Shown: positions 16,518 to 28,738 of the stretch, piece by piece
Position numbering within the stretch: position 1 is the first letter of the stretch
Layout of the letters: each line of letters opens with the position of its first letter
Source of the DNA: Nocardioides ganghwensis
GTDB taxonomy: Bacteria > Actinomycetota > Actinomycetes > Propionibacteriales > Nocardioidaceae
Direction: 5' to 3'
Assembly: GCF_014779655.1 (NCBI RefSeq)
Contig: NZ_JACXYX010000008.1
Location: 124,001-188,000 of the forward strand
Length of the DNA stretch: 64,000 nucleotides
The notes under the pieces: model-generated
Database searches by the model: none
Seen by the model: only the letters and a program-made list of their open reading frames with translations
What the model was told of the DNA's origin: nothing
Position numbers and translations under genes: made by a program

Positions 16518-17527
16518 CGAGACACCGCCATCGGGTTGAAGCAGCGCAGGCCGACCACGTCGTCCCCGTCCCACTGGGGCGTCTGCCGGACGCACACGTC
16601 GAGTGCGTTGGGGCAGCGCGGGGCGAACGCGCAGGCGGAGTCCCACGGCAGGTTGTCCGCCACGGAGCCCGGGATGGGCGAGAGCGCCTCGCCGCGCGGC
16701 GCGTCGAGGCGAGGGATCGAGTTGAGCAGGCCGACGGTGTAGGGGTGGCGTGGCCGCGCGAACAGGGTGTGGCGATCGCCGCGCTCGACGATCTTGCCGC
16801 CGTAGAGCACGTTGACCTCGTCGCAGAGCCCCGCCACGACGCCCAGGTCGTGGGTGATCATCACCATGGCCGTGCCAGTCTCGACCACGAGCTCCTTGAG
16901 CAGGGCCAGGATCTGCGCCTGGATCGTCACGTCGAGGGCGGTGGTGGGCTCGTCGGCGATCAGGAGCCGCGGCTGGCAGGCCAGTGCCATCGCGATGAGG
17001 GCGCGCTGGCGCATCCCGCCGCTGAGCTGGTGGGGGTAGTTGGCCAGGCGAGCGGTCGGGTCGGGGATGCCGACGCGCTCCAGCAGGTCGGCCGCCTTCG
17101 GCATCGCCTCCTTGCGGCTCAGGCCCTGGTGCCGCTCCATCACCTCGGTGACCTGTCGCCCGATCTGGATGACCGGGTTGAGCGAGGACAGCGGGTCCTG
17201 GAAGATCATCGCGATGTCCGCGCCGCGGCGGTCGCGCATCTGCGGGGCGGACAGCGACAGCAGGTCCTCGCCGTCGAAGACGGCCGAGCCCTCGACGGTG
17301 TTGCCGCGGGTGGGCAGCAGGCCCATGATCGCGAGCGAGGTGACGGACTTGCCGCACCCGGACTCGCCGACCAGGCCGACGGTCTGGCCGGGGCGTACGT
17401 CGAAGCTGACGCCGTCGACGGCGCGGAACGGCTCCTCGCCGCGACGGCCGAACGTCACCCGCAGGTCGCGCACCGCGAGCAACGGCTCGCCGTGTCGAGC
17501 GGCGGGCTGGATCCGTTGCGTGCTCAT
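16514..17527 (-). CDS. Peptide ABC transporter ATP-binding protein (OppD/DppD type)
   Basis: 337 residues from the ATG at 17527, five bases after the permease stop. Walker [10 protein letters not shown]-loop [12 protein letters not shown], signature [16 protein letters not shown], Walker [13 protein letters not shown] and the switch His in [10 protein letters not shown] are all intact. The C-terminal extension has [14 protein letters not shown]. It would pair with the downstream OppF-type subunit to power import of peptides or a similar substrate through the two permeases. The longer open frame upstream is an artefact overlapping the permease gene. Confidence 0.93.
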   Translation of the reverse strand: MSTQRIQPAARHGEPLLAVRDLRVTFGRRGEEPFRAVDGVSFDVRPGQTVGLVGESGCGKSVTSLAIMGLLPTRGNTVEGSAVFDGEDLLSLSAPQMRDRRGADIAMIFQDPLSSLNPVIQIGRQVTEVMERHQGLSRKEAMPKAADLLERVGIPDPTARLANYPHQLSGGMRQRALIAMALACQPRLLIADEPTTALDVTIQAQILALLKELVVETGTAMVMITHDLGVVAGLCDEVNVLYGGKIVERGDRHTLFARPRHPYTVGLLNSIPRLDAPRGEALSPIPGSVADNLPWDSACAFAPRCPNALDVCVRQTPQWDGDDVVGLRCFNPMAVSR

Positions 17528-17532
17528 CGCAC

Positions 17533-18507
17533 TCACCTCCGGGTCTTGGGGTCGAGGGCCTCGCGCAGCGACTCGCCCATCAGCGTGAACCCCAGCGCGA
17601 CCACGATGATGCAGGCCGCGGGGTAGAAGGCGAGATGCGGCTCCTGCCCGAGGTAGGGCTGTGCCGCGCCCAGCATCTGACCCCACTCGGGCCGCCGGTC
17701 GTCGGGGTTGCCGAGGCCCAGGAAGGACAGCGCCGCCGCGTCGATGATGGCCACCGCCAGGACCAGCGTGGCCTGCACGATGACCGGACCCAGCGCGTTG
17801 GGGAGCATGTGCCGGAACACGATCGCGTGCGGCTTGACACCGAGCGACCGCGCCGCGAGGACGTGGTCGCTGGCCCGCTGTCCCAGCATGGACCCGCGCA
17901 GCAGGCGGGCGAAGATCGGCACCTGGACCGTCGCGATGGCGATGATCAGCGTCCACTGGCTCGGGCTGCTGGCCAGTGCGGCGATGGTGAACGCCAGCAG
18001 GAGGGACGGGATGGACAGCATCACGTCGACGATCCGCATCACCAGCGAGTCGGTCCAGCCGGCGAACGCACCCGCGATGGTGCCGAGCGTGACGCCGCCG
18101 AGCAGGCCGAACAGGGTCGCCAGCACCCCCACCATCAGCGTCTGCTGGCTGCCGACGAGGAGGCGGGACAGCAGGTCGCGACCCTTGTCGTCGCCACCGA
18201 GCGGGTGGCCGGGCTCGGGGCCGGGCACGGGGTTGGACTGGGGCCGGATGTCGTCGAGGAGCGGGCGGGCCGCCGGGTCGTACGGCGCGAGCCACGGCGC
18301 GATGATCGCCAGCACGACGAAGGTGACCGTGATCGCGAGGCCCACGAGGAAGACCGGGTTGCGGCGCAGTCGGCGCCACGCGCTGAGGATCAGCGAGACG
18401 CCGCCCTCCTCGTCGGCGGAGGCGGCGGCCAGCGCGTCGAGGCGCTGCTTGCGCCGGTCGGCGTACGACGTGCGCCCGGGGGGCGGCTGGGGGGTCTCAG
18501 AGGTCAT
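17533..18507 (-). CDS. Peptide ABC transporter permease (OppC/DppC type)
   Basis: 324 residues. A cytoplasmic N-terminus of about 45 residues, then a first membrane helix (FLVGLAITVTFVVLAIIAPW), the characteristic periplasmic DDIRPQSNPVPGPEPGHPLGG segment and five more helices. The EAA loop that contacts the ATPase is ASDHVLAARSLGVKPHAIVFRHMLPNA. It starts 6 nt after the other permease gene, within the operon. Confidence 0.92.
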   Translation of the reverse strand: MTSETPQPPPGRTSYADRRKQRLDALAAASADEEGGVSLILSAWRRLRRNPVFLVGLAITVTFVVLAIIAPWLAPYDPAARPLLDDIRPQSNPVPGPEPGHPLGGDDKGRDLLSRLLVGSQQTLMVGVLATLFGLLGGVTLGTIAGAFAGWTDSLVMRIVDVMLSIPSLLLAFTIAALASSPSQWTLIIAIATVQVPIFARLLRGSMLGQRASDHVLAARSLGVKPHAIVFRHMLPNALGPVIVQATLVLAVAIIDAAALSFLGLGNPDDRRPEWGQMLGAAQPYLGQEPHLAFYPAACIIVVALGFTLMGESLREALDPKTRR

Positions 18508-18513
18508 GGCGGC

Positions 18514-19524
18514 TCACCTCGTCCGGATCCGGGGGTCGATGAGGGCGTAGGTGATGTCCACGAGCAGGTTGACGAGGACGTAGATCGCGGCCGCGGCCAT
18601 GATCAGGACCTGCAGCACGGGGTAGTCCTTCTGCAGGAAGCCCTCCGCGAGTGCCTGCCCGACACCACGCCACGAGAACACTGTCTCGGTGAGGACCGCG
18701 CCCGACAGCAGGGCGCCCACCTGGAGGCCCACGGTGGTGACCACGGGCAGCATGGCGTTGCGCAGGACGTGGCGCCCGCGGATCACCCGGGCCGTGAGCC
18801 CCTTGGCCTCCGCGGTGCGGACGTAGTCCTCGTCCAGCACGTCGAGCACCGAGGCCCGGGTGATGCGGAAGACCACCGCGAACGGGATCGTGGCCAGCGC
18901 CAGCGAGGGCAGCACCAGGTGCTTGAGGGCGTCCCAGGCCGCGTCCCACTCGCGGGTGAGGATCCCGTCGAGGACGAAGAGCCCGGTCACGCGGGTCGCG
19001 TCCAGCCCGATGCTCTGCCGGCCCGAGACGGGGAGCAGGTTCCACTCCACCGCGAAGAAGTACTTCAGCAGGAACGCCGTGAAGAACACCGGGACGGCCA
19101 CTCCGACCAGCGAGAAGATCACCGTGGTCGTGTCGAGCGCGGTGCCCTTGCGGCGGGCCGCGACGTAGCCGAGCGGGATGCCGAGGGCGACGGCGATGAC
19201 GAGGGCGAAGAACGACAGCTCCAGCGTCGCCGGGAGGCGACTCAGGAAGATGTCCAGCGCGTCCTCACCGGGGAGCACCTGCGTGGACACCCCGAAGTCG
19301 CCCTGGAGGGCGCGCTGCATGAACCGCACGTACTGGACGGGCAGGGGCTGGTCGAGGCCGAGGGCCTGCTCCAGCGCCTCCCTCCGGGCCTCGGTCTGCC
19401 GCTCGCCCAGCAGGGCGGACACCGGGCCACCCGGCAGGGAGCGCAGCCACACGAAGACGAGCAACGACAGGACCAGCAGGACGCCCACCATCTGCAGCAG
19501 GCGCCGTACGACGAAACGAAGCAT
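18514..19524 (-). CDS. Peptide ABC transporter permease (OppB/DppB type)
   Basis: 336 residues. It begins MLRFVVRRLLQMVGVLLVLS, the usual first helix of the DppB group, followed by a large periplasmic loop and five more helices. The EAA loop is TAEAKGLTARVIRGRHVLRNAMLP. It forms the membrane channel with the OppC-type subunit. A strong hairpin separates it from the upstream binding-protein gene, so transcription of the permeases and ATPases is probably read-through. Confidence 0.92.
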   Translation of the reverse strand: MLRFVVRRLLQMVGVLLVLSLLVFVWLRSLPGGPVSALLGERQTEARREALEQALGLDQPLPVQYVRFMQRALQGDFGVSTQVLPGEDALDIFLSRLPATLELSFFALVIAVALGIPLGYVAARRKGTALDTTTVIFSLVGVAVPVFFTAFLLKYFFAVEWNLLPVSGRQSIGLDATRVTGLFVLDGILTREWDAAWDALKHLVLPSLALATIPFAVVFRITRASVLDVLDEDYVRTAEAKGLTARVIRGRHVLRNAMLPVVTTVGLQVGALLSGAVLTETVFSWRGVGQALAEGFLQKDYPVLQVLIMAAAAIYVLVNLLVDITYALIDPRIRTR

Positions 19525-19546
19525 GGTTCTCCTCAGGCACGAGCGG

Positions 19547-19581
19547 GTCAGGGGGTCGTCCCGGCGGGACGACCCCCTGAC
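19547..19581 (-). terminator. Strong intercistronic hairpin between binding protein and permease genes
   Basis: A perfect inverted repeat with a 16-bp stem (arms 19547-19562 and 19566-19581) and a 3-nt loop, 34 nt downstream of the binding-protein stop. It has no U-tract. Such hairpins often cause partial termination or protect the upstream mRNA, giving more binding protein than membrane subunits. Confidence 0.8.
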
Positions 19582-19614
19582 TCACACAGCACGTGTCACG
19601 GGGCGGTCGTTGCC

Positions 19615-21288
19615 TCACTCACCGCCGACGGAGACGGTGTCGAACTCCTCGGCCGTCAGCGGGCTGGGGATCACGCCCTCCACGCCGGGGCCGACCACGA
19701 GGGCGGGCGGCGAGTGGCTGATCGGCAGGCCGGGGAGGTACTCCTCCATGATCTGCCGGTTGATCTCCTCGAACGCGGCGCCGCGCTCGTCCTCGTCGAC
19801 GATGGCGTCGGCGGCCTTGAGGTCGTCGGCCAGCTGCTTGCCCCACGGCATGACGTCGGTGCCGAAGTCGTTGTCCTTGAGGTTGCCGAAGAACGTGCCG
19901 ATGAAGTTGTAGGCGGAGTCGTAGTCACCGGTCCAGCCGAGGATGTAGGCGTCGTACTTGCCCGGCTCGCCGGACACGTTGTCGAGGTAGCCGCCGTTCC
20001 AGGACGCGGTCGACACCTTCACCTTGATGCCCACGGCCTCGAGGTCGGTGCGCAGGGCCTCGTAGATCTTCTGCGGGTCCGGCATGTAGGGCCGGGTGAC
20101 CTCGGTCGGGTACGCGAAGTTGAGCGTCATGCCCTCGGCTCCGGCCTCGGCCAGCAGTCGCTTGGCCTCGTCGGGGTCGTAGGCGTAGGGCTCGAGCTCG
20201 GTGTTGTAGCCGCTCACCGTGTCCGGCATGAACTGGGTGGCGACCGCAGCGCCCTCGGGCAGCTGCGTCTGCACGAGCTGCTCACGGTTGAGGGCGTGGT
20301 AAATCGCCTGTCGGACCTTCAGGTCCTTGAGCTGCGGGTTGGCCTCGGGGTTGAGGCCGAGGTAGAGGATGTTGAACGGGTCGCGGACCTCGACCGAGTT
20401 GCCGTCCTCCTCCAGGCCGGCCCAGTCGACCGGGTTGGGCAGGTCGTAGCCGTTGATGCTGCCGGCCTCGAGCTCCTGGCGACGGGTGCTCTCGTCCGGG
20501 ATGACCCGGAAGACGACCTCGCTGACCTGCGCGGCCTCACCCCAGTAGTCGTCGTTGCGCGCGAGGGTGATCGAGCCGTTGGCCTCGTCGTACTCACCGA
20601 AGGTGAAGGGGCCGGTGCCGACCGGGGCGTCGGCGTAGGCGGGGAAGCTGAAGCCCTCGCCCTCGGCGGCGATGCCGTTGGCGTCACCCTCCTCGAGCGC
20701 CTTGGGCGACTGCATCGACAGCGACTCGAGGGTCAGCATCGTCGGGAAGCCGGAGGTGGGGCCGCTGATCGAGATCACCGCCTCGAACTCGTCGGTCGCC
20801 TCGCAGCCCTGGTAGAGCGAGTTCTCGGCGTCGTTGGAGAAGGCGCCCATCACGTAGCCCCAGTACTCGCCGGCGGTCTGGCCGGCCTCGTTCTGGTCGA
20901 ACATCCGCTCGAAGTTGTAGCAGACGGCCTCGGCGTTGAAGGGCTCGCCGTCGTGGAAGGTCACGTCGTCACGCAGCGTGAACGTCCACTCGGTGCCGTC
21001 CTCGTTGGGCGTCCACTCCGTCGCGAGCTCGGGCACCACCTCGGCGCTGCCGGGCTCGATGCCGAGGAGGCCCTCGAACATCTGCCGGGTGATGCGGAAC
21101 GTCTCACCGTCCGTGGCGTAGAAGGGGTCGAACATCTCGGGGGCGCCGGCGGCACCGAAGACGAAGGTGCCGTCGTCGCCGCTGCCGCTCCCGCCTTCGT
21201 CGTCTCGCTCGCTCTCGGCGCAGCTCGCCAGGGTGGCGGCTGCCAGGACAGCCGTGGTCCAGGTCGCCACGGTGCGTGTCACAGACAT
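19615..21288 (-). CDS. Peptide ABC transporter substrate-binding lipoprotein (SBP family 5)
   Basis: 557 residues. The signal peptide ends in lipobox LASC (Cys23), so the mature protein is anchored outside the membrane. Family-5 landmarks are EPGSAEVVPELATEWTPNED near 80, FTLRDDVTFHDGEPFNAEAV near 100 and VRQAIYHALNREQLV near 330. It delivers peptides or a similar ligand to the permease pair. The ATG at 21288 has AAGGA ten bases upstream. It is the first gene of the importer operon; specificity cannot be read from the sequence. Confidence 0.94.
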   Translation of the reverse strand: MSVTRTVATWTTAVLAAATLASCAESERDDEGGSGSGDDGTFVFGAAGAPEMFDPFYATDGETFRITRQMFEGLLGIEPGSAEVVPELATEWTPNEDGTEWTFTLRDDVTFHDGEPFNAEAVCYNFERMFDQNEAGQTAGEYWGYVMGAFSNDAENSLYQGCEATDEFEAVISISGPTSGFPTMLTLESLSMQSPKALEEGDANGIAAEGEGFSFPAYADAPVGTGPFTFGEYDEANGSITLARNDDYWGEAAQVSEVVFRVIPDESTRRQELEAGSINGYDLPNPVDWAGLEEDGNSVEVRDPFNILYLGLNPEANPQLKDLKVRQAIYHALNREQLVQTQLPEGAAVATQFMPDTVSGYNTELEPYAYDPDEAKRLLAEAGAEGMTLNFAYPTEVTRPYMPDPQKIYEALRTDLEAVGIKVKVSTASWNGGYLDNVSGEPGKYDAYILGWTGDYDSAYNFIGTFFGNLKDNDFGTDVMPWGKQLADDLKAADAIVDEDERGAAFEEINRQIMEEYLPGLPISHSPPALVVGPGVEGVIPSPLTAEEFDTVSVGGE

Positions 21289-21329
21289 CCGGGGTCCTTC
21301 CGTCCGGTAATCGATCAGGTGTGTTCAGC

Positions 21330-21335
21330 ACCCTA
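21330..21335 (-). promoter_or_regulatory. -10 box of the peptide importer operon
   Basis: Minus-strand TAGGGT, 41 nt upstream of the ATG, leaving a leader of about 35 nt with an AAGGA ribosome-binding site. No clear -35 box. Confidence 0.45.
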
Positions 21336-21370
21336 GACCGCCGGAAGTGACCCGGGCCACAGCGACATGG

Positions 21371-22126
21371 TCACGGTCGGGTCACGTGTCGACCGCGCCC
21401 GGGACCGGCGTGGACGTCCGTCTGGATGGCCGCCTGGATCTCCGCCTGCCTGTCCAGGTGCCCGTCCACGAGCGCGGCGACGCCGGCCGCGTCGAGACCC
21501 GACAGGGAATCGGCGAAGACCCGCCGCTCCCCGTCGAGGATCGGGACGTGGTTGGGCACGCACACCACGGTGCACCCCGCGGCGACCGCGGACTTGGCGC
21601 CGGTGTTGGAGTCCTCGATCGCGATGCACACCTCGGGGGCGACCCCGAGCTCCGCCGCGGCCAGGAGGTACGGCTCGGGGTGCGGCTTGCCGAGCTCGAC
21701 GCGGTCGCCGGTCACGACGCTGGCGAAGGTGTCGGCGGGCAGCTCGGCCAGGATCGGCGCGACGAAGCGCTGCCACGACATCGTGACGAGGGCGCACGGC
21801 ACCTCGCGGGCGTGCAGGTCGGCGAGGAGCTCGCGCGCACCGGGGCGCCACGGCACCTCGACCTCGACGCGGGCCACGACGCCGTCGAGAAGCTCGTCGA
21901 CGATCTGCTGGGGCGTGCGGTCGATGCCCATGTGGACCCGGATGTAGTCGCCCGACGCCAGCAGGGCGTTGCCGACGAGGTTCATCGCGTGCTCCTGCGA
22001 CCACGTGCCGCCGTACTTCTCGGCCATCGCGTACTCGGTGTCGATCCAGTAGGGCTCGGTGTCGACGAGGGTGCCGTCCATGTCCCAGAGAACTGCGGCG
22101 GGCAGGGAGGGCGGCGCTGGAGTCAC
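21371..22126 (-). CDS. HAD-superfamily hydrolase, beta-phosphoglucomutase-like subgroup
   Basis: 251 residues. The HAD motif I is LWDMDGTLVDTEPYW (nucleophile Asp15, acid/base Asp17), motif II CALVTMSW, motif III the Lys in GKPHPEPYL, and motif IV IAIEDSNTGAKSAVAAG. A helical cap lies between about residues 25 and 90, as in phosphatases and phosphomutases of the family. It probably dephosphorylates a small metabolite. The GTG start is 6 nt after a TAGGGT box. The C-terminal 25 residues are polar and may be disordered. Confidence 0.9.
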   Translation of the reverse strand: MTPAPPSLPAAVLWDMDGTLVDTEPYWIDTEYAMAEKYGGTWSQEHAMNLVGNALLASGDYIRVHMGIDRTPQQIVDELLDGVVARVEVEVPWRPGARELLADLHAREVPCALVTMSWQRFVAPILAELPADTFASVVTGDRVELGKPHPEPYLLAAAELGVAPEVCIAIEDSNTGAKSAVAAGCTVVCVPNHVPILDGERRVFADSLSGLDAAGVAALVDGHLDRQAEIQAAIQTDVHAGPGRGRHVTRP

Positions 22127-22132
22127 GGCGCA

Positions 22133-22138
22133 ACCCTA
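22133..22138 (-). promoter_or_regulatory. Leaderless -10 box of the HAD hydrolase gene
   Basis: Minus-strand TAGGGT, 6 nt before the GTG at 22126. Confidence 0.55.
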
Positions 22139-22261
22139 TCGAGGGCGCGACTCTCCCGACCGCTCGCCCTGCGACGGCCCGAGCCGCCCTGCGAGTCGTG
22201 CCGACTCCGGCTGTCTGGCACTCCCGGTGCGAGCCGGCGGCGGCGCGTGCATGCTTGCGCC

Positions 22262-23944
22262 ATGACAGGACTGAAGGACAACCGGTACGTCGCCCTCGCG
22301 CGGCTCGTCCGCCGCCACGGCCACTCCGACCTCCTGGCCGGTGCCCAGCTGGACGAGTTCGACGTCGATGACGACGCTCCTGCCGGCGATGCCGACCGGG
22401 CGACCGCCTTCGCCGCGGACCTGGAGGCGTTGGGCCCGACGTTCATCAAGCTCGGTCAGCTCCTCTCGACCCGGTTCGACCTGCTCCCCCCGGCGTACAC
22501 GACGGCCCTGGAGCGGTTGCAGGACTCCGTCGAGCCGCTCCCCTTCGCCGCGGTCCGCGAGGTGGTGGAAGCCGAGCTCGGCGCCACCCTGAAGGAGCGA
22601 TTCAGCGAGTTCACCGAGGAACCGTTGGCCGCCGCCTCGATCGGGCAGGTCCACCGAGCCGTCCTGCGCAACGGCCGGGAGGTCGTGGTGAAGGTGCAGC
22701 GCCCCGGGGTCCGGGACGTGGTCCGCGAGGACATGGCAGTGCTGGAGCGCTTGGCATCGGTGGCGGACAACCGCACCGAGGCGGGCCGTACGTTCGGATT
22801 CGGCAGGCTGCTCGACCAGTTCCGCCGGTCGCTGGCCGGGGAGCTCGACTACCGCCGGGAGGCCCGCAGCCTGGTGACCTTCGGCGAGCTGACCGCGCCC
22901 TACGACCTGCTGGTCGTGCCGCAGCCCGTGCCCGAGTACAGCACGTCGCGGATCCTCACCATGGACTACGTCGAGGGACGCAAGGTCACCGACATCGGCC
23001 GCCTGGGACTCGTGGACCTCGACGTGCGGCCGATCGTCGAGCAGCTGTTCAGCGCCTACCTCCACATGATCCTGGATGCCGGTGTGCTGCACGCCGACCC
23101 GCACCCGGGCAACCTGCTGCTCACCGACGACGACCGTCTCGCGCTGCTGGACCTGGGGATGACGGCATCCGTGCCGCCCCGCATCCAGAACGACATCATC
23201 AAGCTCCTGCTCTCCATCAGCGATGGTGACGGGGAGGAGACCGCCGTGGTCCTGGCCGCGATGGGCCATCCGCTCGACGGCTTCGACCCTGCTGCATTCC
23301 GGGACGACGTCTCGCATCTCGTCTCGGAAGCGCTCGCGGCCGGCTCCGACGTCTCGGTGGGCACGGTGCTCATGGACCTCAGTCGTCTGTCCGGCCACCA
23401 CGGACTGCGCCCCCCGGCGGAGATGTCGATGGTCGGCAAGGCGCTGCTCAACCTCGATCGGGCGACGTCGCACCTCGACCCCGGCTTCTCCCCCGCCGTC
23501 GCCATCCGCACCAACGTGAGCGAGATCTTCGCCGCGGGCTTGAAGGTCTCCGCCGGTGGGCTGATCGCCGCGGCGATCGAGTCCAAGACGTTCATGGCCC
23601 AGCTTCCCAACCGGGCCAACCGCATCATGGACTCGCTCGCGGACGGCGAGTTCCGGATCCAGGTCCAGGCCATCGACGAGGAGCGCCTCCACACGGTGAT
23701 CCAGCGGGTCGCGAACCGCGTCACGCTGGGCATCATCATCGCCGCCACCATCCTCGGAGCGGCCCTGGTCGTGCGTGTCCCCTCGGAGTGGACGGTCCTC
23801 GGCTATCCGGGGCTCGCCATCCTGTTCTTCCTCTTCGCCGTCTGCGCCGGCGTCGCCATGGCGGTCTGGGTCGTCCTGACCGACCGCAAGGTCGCCCACA
23901 CCCAGCGCACTGCGTCGTCCCGGAGCGCGGTGCGCCTGCACTGA
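22262..23944 (+). CDS. AarF/UbiB-like atypical kinase (ABC1/ADCK family)
   Basis: 560 residues. The family-specific KxGQ motif appears as FIKLGQLLSTR near residue 62; VVVKVQRPGV carries the ATP-binding Lys; EELDYRREA-like GELDYRREA, the catalytic HADPHPGNLL and metal-binding LLDLGM follow. Two hydrophobic helices at the C-terminus (about residues 490-510 and 515-540) anchor it in the membrane. UbiB proteins support isoprenoid-quinone metabolism; in this menaquinone-type lineage the client is unknown. A weak CATGCT lies 6 nt before the ATG. It is transcribed convergently with metH, 14 bp between stops. Confidence 0.9.
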   Translation: MTGLKDNRYVALARLVRRHGHSDLLAGAQLDEFDVDDDAPAGDADRATAFAADLEALGPTFIKLGQLLSTRFDLLPPAYTTALERLQDSVEPLPFAAVREVVEAELGATLKERFSEFTEEPLAAASIGQVHRAVLRNGREVVVKVQRPGVRDVVREDMAVLERLASVADNRTEAGRTFGFGRLLDQFRRSLAGELDYRREARSLVTFGELTAPYDLLVVPQPVPEYSTSRILTMDYVEGRKVTDIGRLGLVDLDVRPIVEQLFSAYLHMILDAGVLHADPHPGNLLLTDDDRLALLDLGMTASVPPRIQNDIIKLLLSISDGDGEETAVVLAAMGHPLDGFDPAAFRDDVSHLVSEALAAGSDVSVGTVLMDLSRLSGHHGLRPPAEMSMVGKALLNLDRATSHLDPGFSPAVAIRTNVSEIFAAGLKVSAGGLIAAAIESKTFMAQLPNRANRIMDSLADGEFRIQVQAIDEERLHTVIQRVANRVTLGIIIAATILGAALVVRVPSEWTVLGYPGLAILFFLFAVCAGVAMAVWVVLTDRKVAHTQRTASSRSAVRLH

Positions 23945-23958
23945 GCGCCATGGCGCCA

Positions 23959-27699
<3,741 letters not shown>

Positions 27700-27832
27700 G
27701 GGTGCGTGGCTCCTCTCGGGTGGCAGGGGTGCCAGCCTAGGAACGTCGTCCGAATCGCGGACTGGATTCCCACATGGTGGCACCCGGCGCGTCGGGCGGC
27801 GAAATCACGGCGGCTGACTGGGCGTCGCGCCC

Positions 27833-27838
27833 TAGGCT
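27833..27838 (+). promoter_or_regulatory. Leaderless -10 box of the PAC2 gene
   Basis: TAGGCT, 6 nt before the GTG at 27845. Confidence 0.55.
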
Positions 27839-27844
27839 GGGCGG

Positions 27845-28690
27845 GTGATCGAGTTCGACGACGTGCAGGACCTGGTCTCCCCCGTGGTGATCGCCGCCTT
27901 CGAGGGATGGAACGACGCGGCCGACGCCGCCTCCGGGCTGGTCGACCACCTGATCGAGCAGTGGAAGGCGGAGGTCATCGGCGCGATCGACCCTGAGGAG
28001 TTCTACGACTTCCAGGTCAACCGACCCGTGATCGGCACCGACCTCCACGGCCACCGCCGGCTCACCTGGCCGACCACGCGCATCGCCGTCGCCCGCCCCG
28101 CCGAGCTCGACCGCGACGTCATCCTCGTGCGCGGCATCGAGCCCAACATGAAGTGGCGCCAGTTCTGCGCCGAGCTCCTCGCCGCCTGTGACGACCTCGG
28201 CGCCGAGCTGGTCGTGACGCTGGGCGCCCTCCTCGCCGACACGCCCCACACCCGGCCGATCCCGGTCACCGGCACGGCCAGCGAGCCCGAGCTCGTCGAC
28301 CGGCTCGACCTCGAGCAGTCGACCTACGAGGGGCCCACCGGGATCGTCGGGGTCTTCAACGACGCGTGCACCCAGCTCGACATCCCCGCGGTGTCCTACT
28401 GGGCGGCCGTGCCCCACTACGTCGCCCAGCCCCCCTGCCCCAAGGCGACGCTCGCGCTCCTCGGCCACCTCGAGGAGCTGCTGCAGGCACCGATGCCGCT
28501 CGGGGAGCTCCCCGAGGACGCCAAGGCCTGGGAGCGAGGGGTGGACGAGCTCGCCGCCGAGGACGAGGACGTCGCCGACTACGTCCGAGCGCTCGAGGAG
28601 ACCCGCGACACCGCCGACCTCCCCGAGGCGAGCGGCGAGGCCATCGCGCGGGAGTTCGAGCGCTACCTCAAGCGGCGCGACACCGACTGA
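27845..28690 (+). CDS. PAC2 family protein
   Basis: 281 residues. The PAC2 fold is named after a eukaryotic proteasome-assembly chaperone. Characteristic stretches are VVIAAFEGWNDAADAAS near the N-terminus, VTLGALLADTPHTRP in the middle, and GPTGIVGVFNDAC with VSYWAAVPHYVAQPPCPKA later. Bacterial members occur mainly in actinobacteria; their function is not settled, and a role with the proteasome in this genome is only suggested by fold and by the shared neighbourhood. The start is fixed by TAGGCT 6 nt upstream. It faces mshC tail to tail. Confidence 0.88.
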   Translation: MIEFDDVQDLVSPVVIAAFEGWNDAADAASGLVDHLIEQWKAEVIGAIDPEEFYDFQVNRPVIGTDLHGHRRLTWPTTRIAVARPAELDRDVILVRGIEPNMKWRQFCAELLAACDDLGAELVVTLGALLADTPHTRPIPVTGTASEPELVDRLDLEQSTYEGPTGIVGVFNDACTQLDIPAVSYWAAVPHYVAQPPCPKATLALLGHLEELLQAPMPLGELPEDAKAWERGVDELAAEDEDVADYVRALEETRDTADLPEASGEAIAREFERYLKRRDTD

Positions 28691-28738
28691 GGCTCGCCCG
28701 CGGGCGCGGCGTACGTCGAACCACGGGAGCGGCGTACG

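Noticed and set aside
27700..27844. Cobalamin riboswitch upstream of metH
   Set aside because: Only about 145 bp separate metH from the divergent PAC2 gene, part of it PAC2 promoter, and no B12-box-like sequence was seen.
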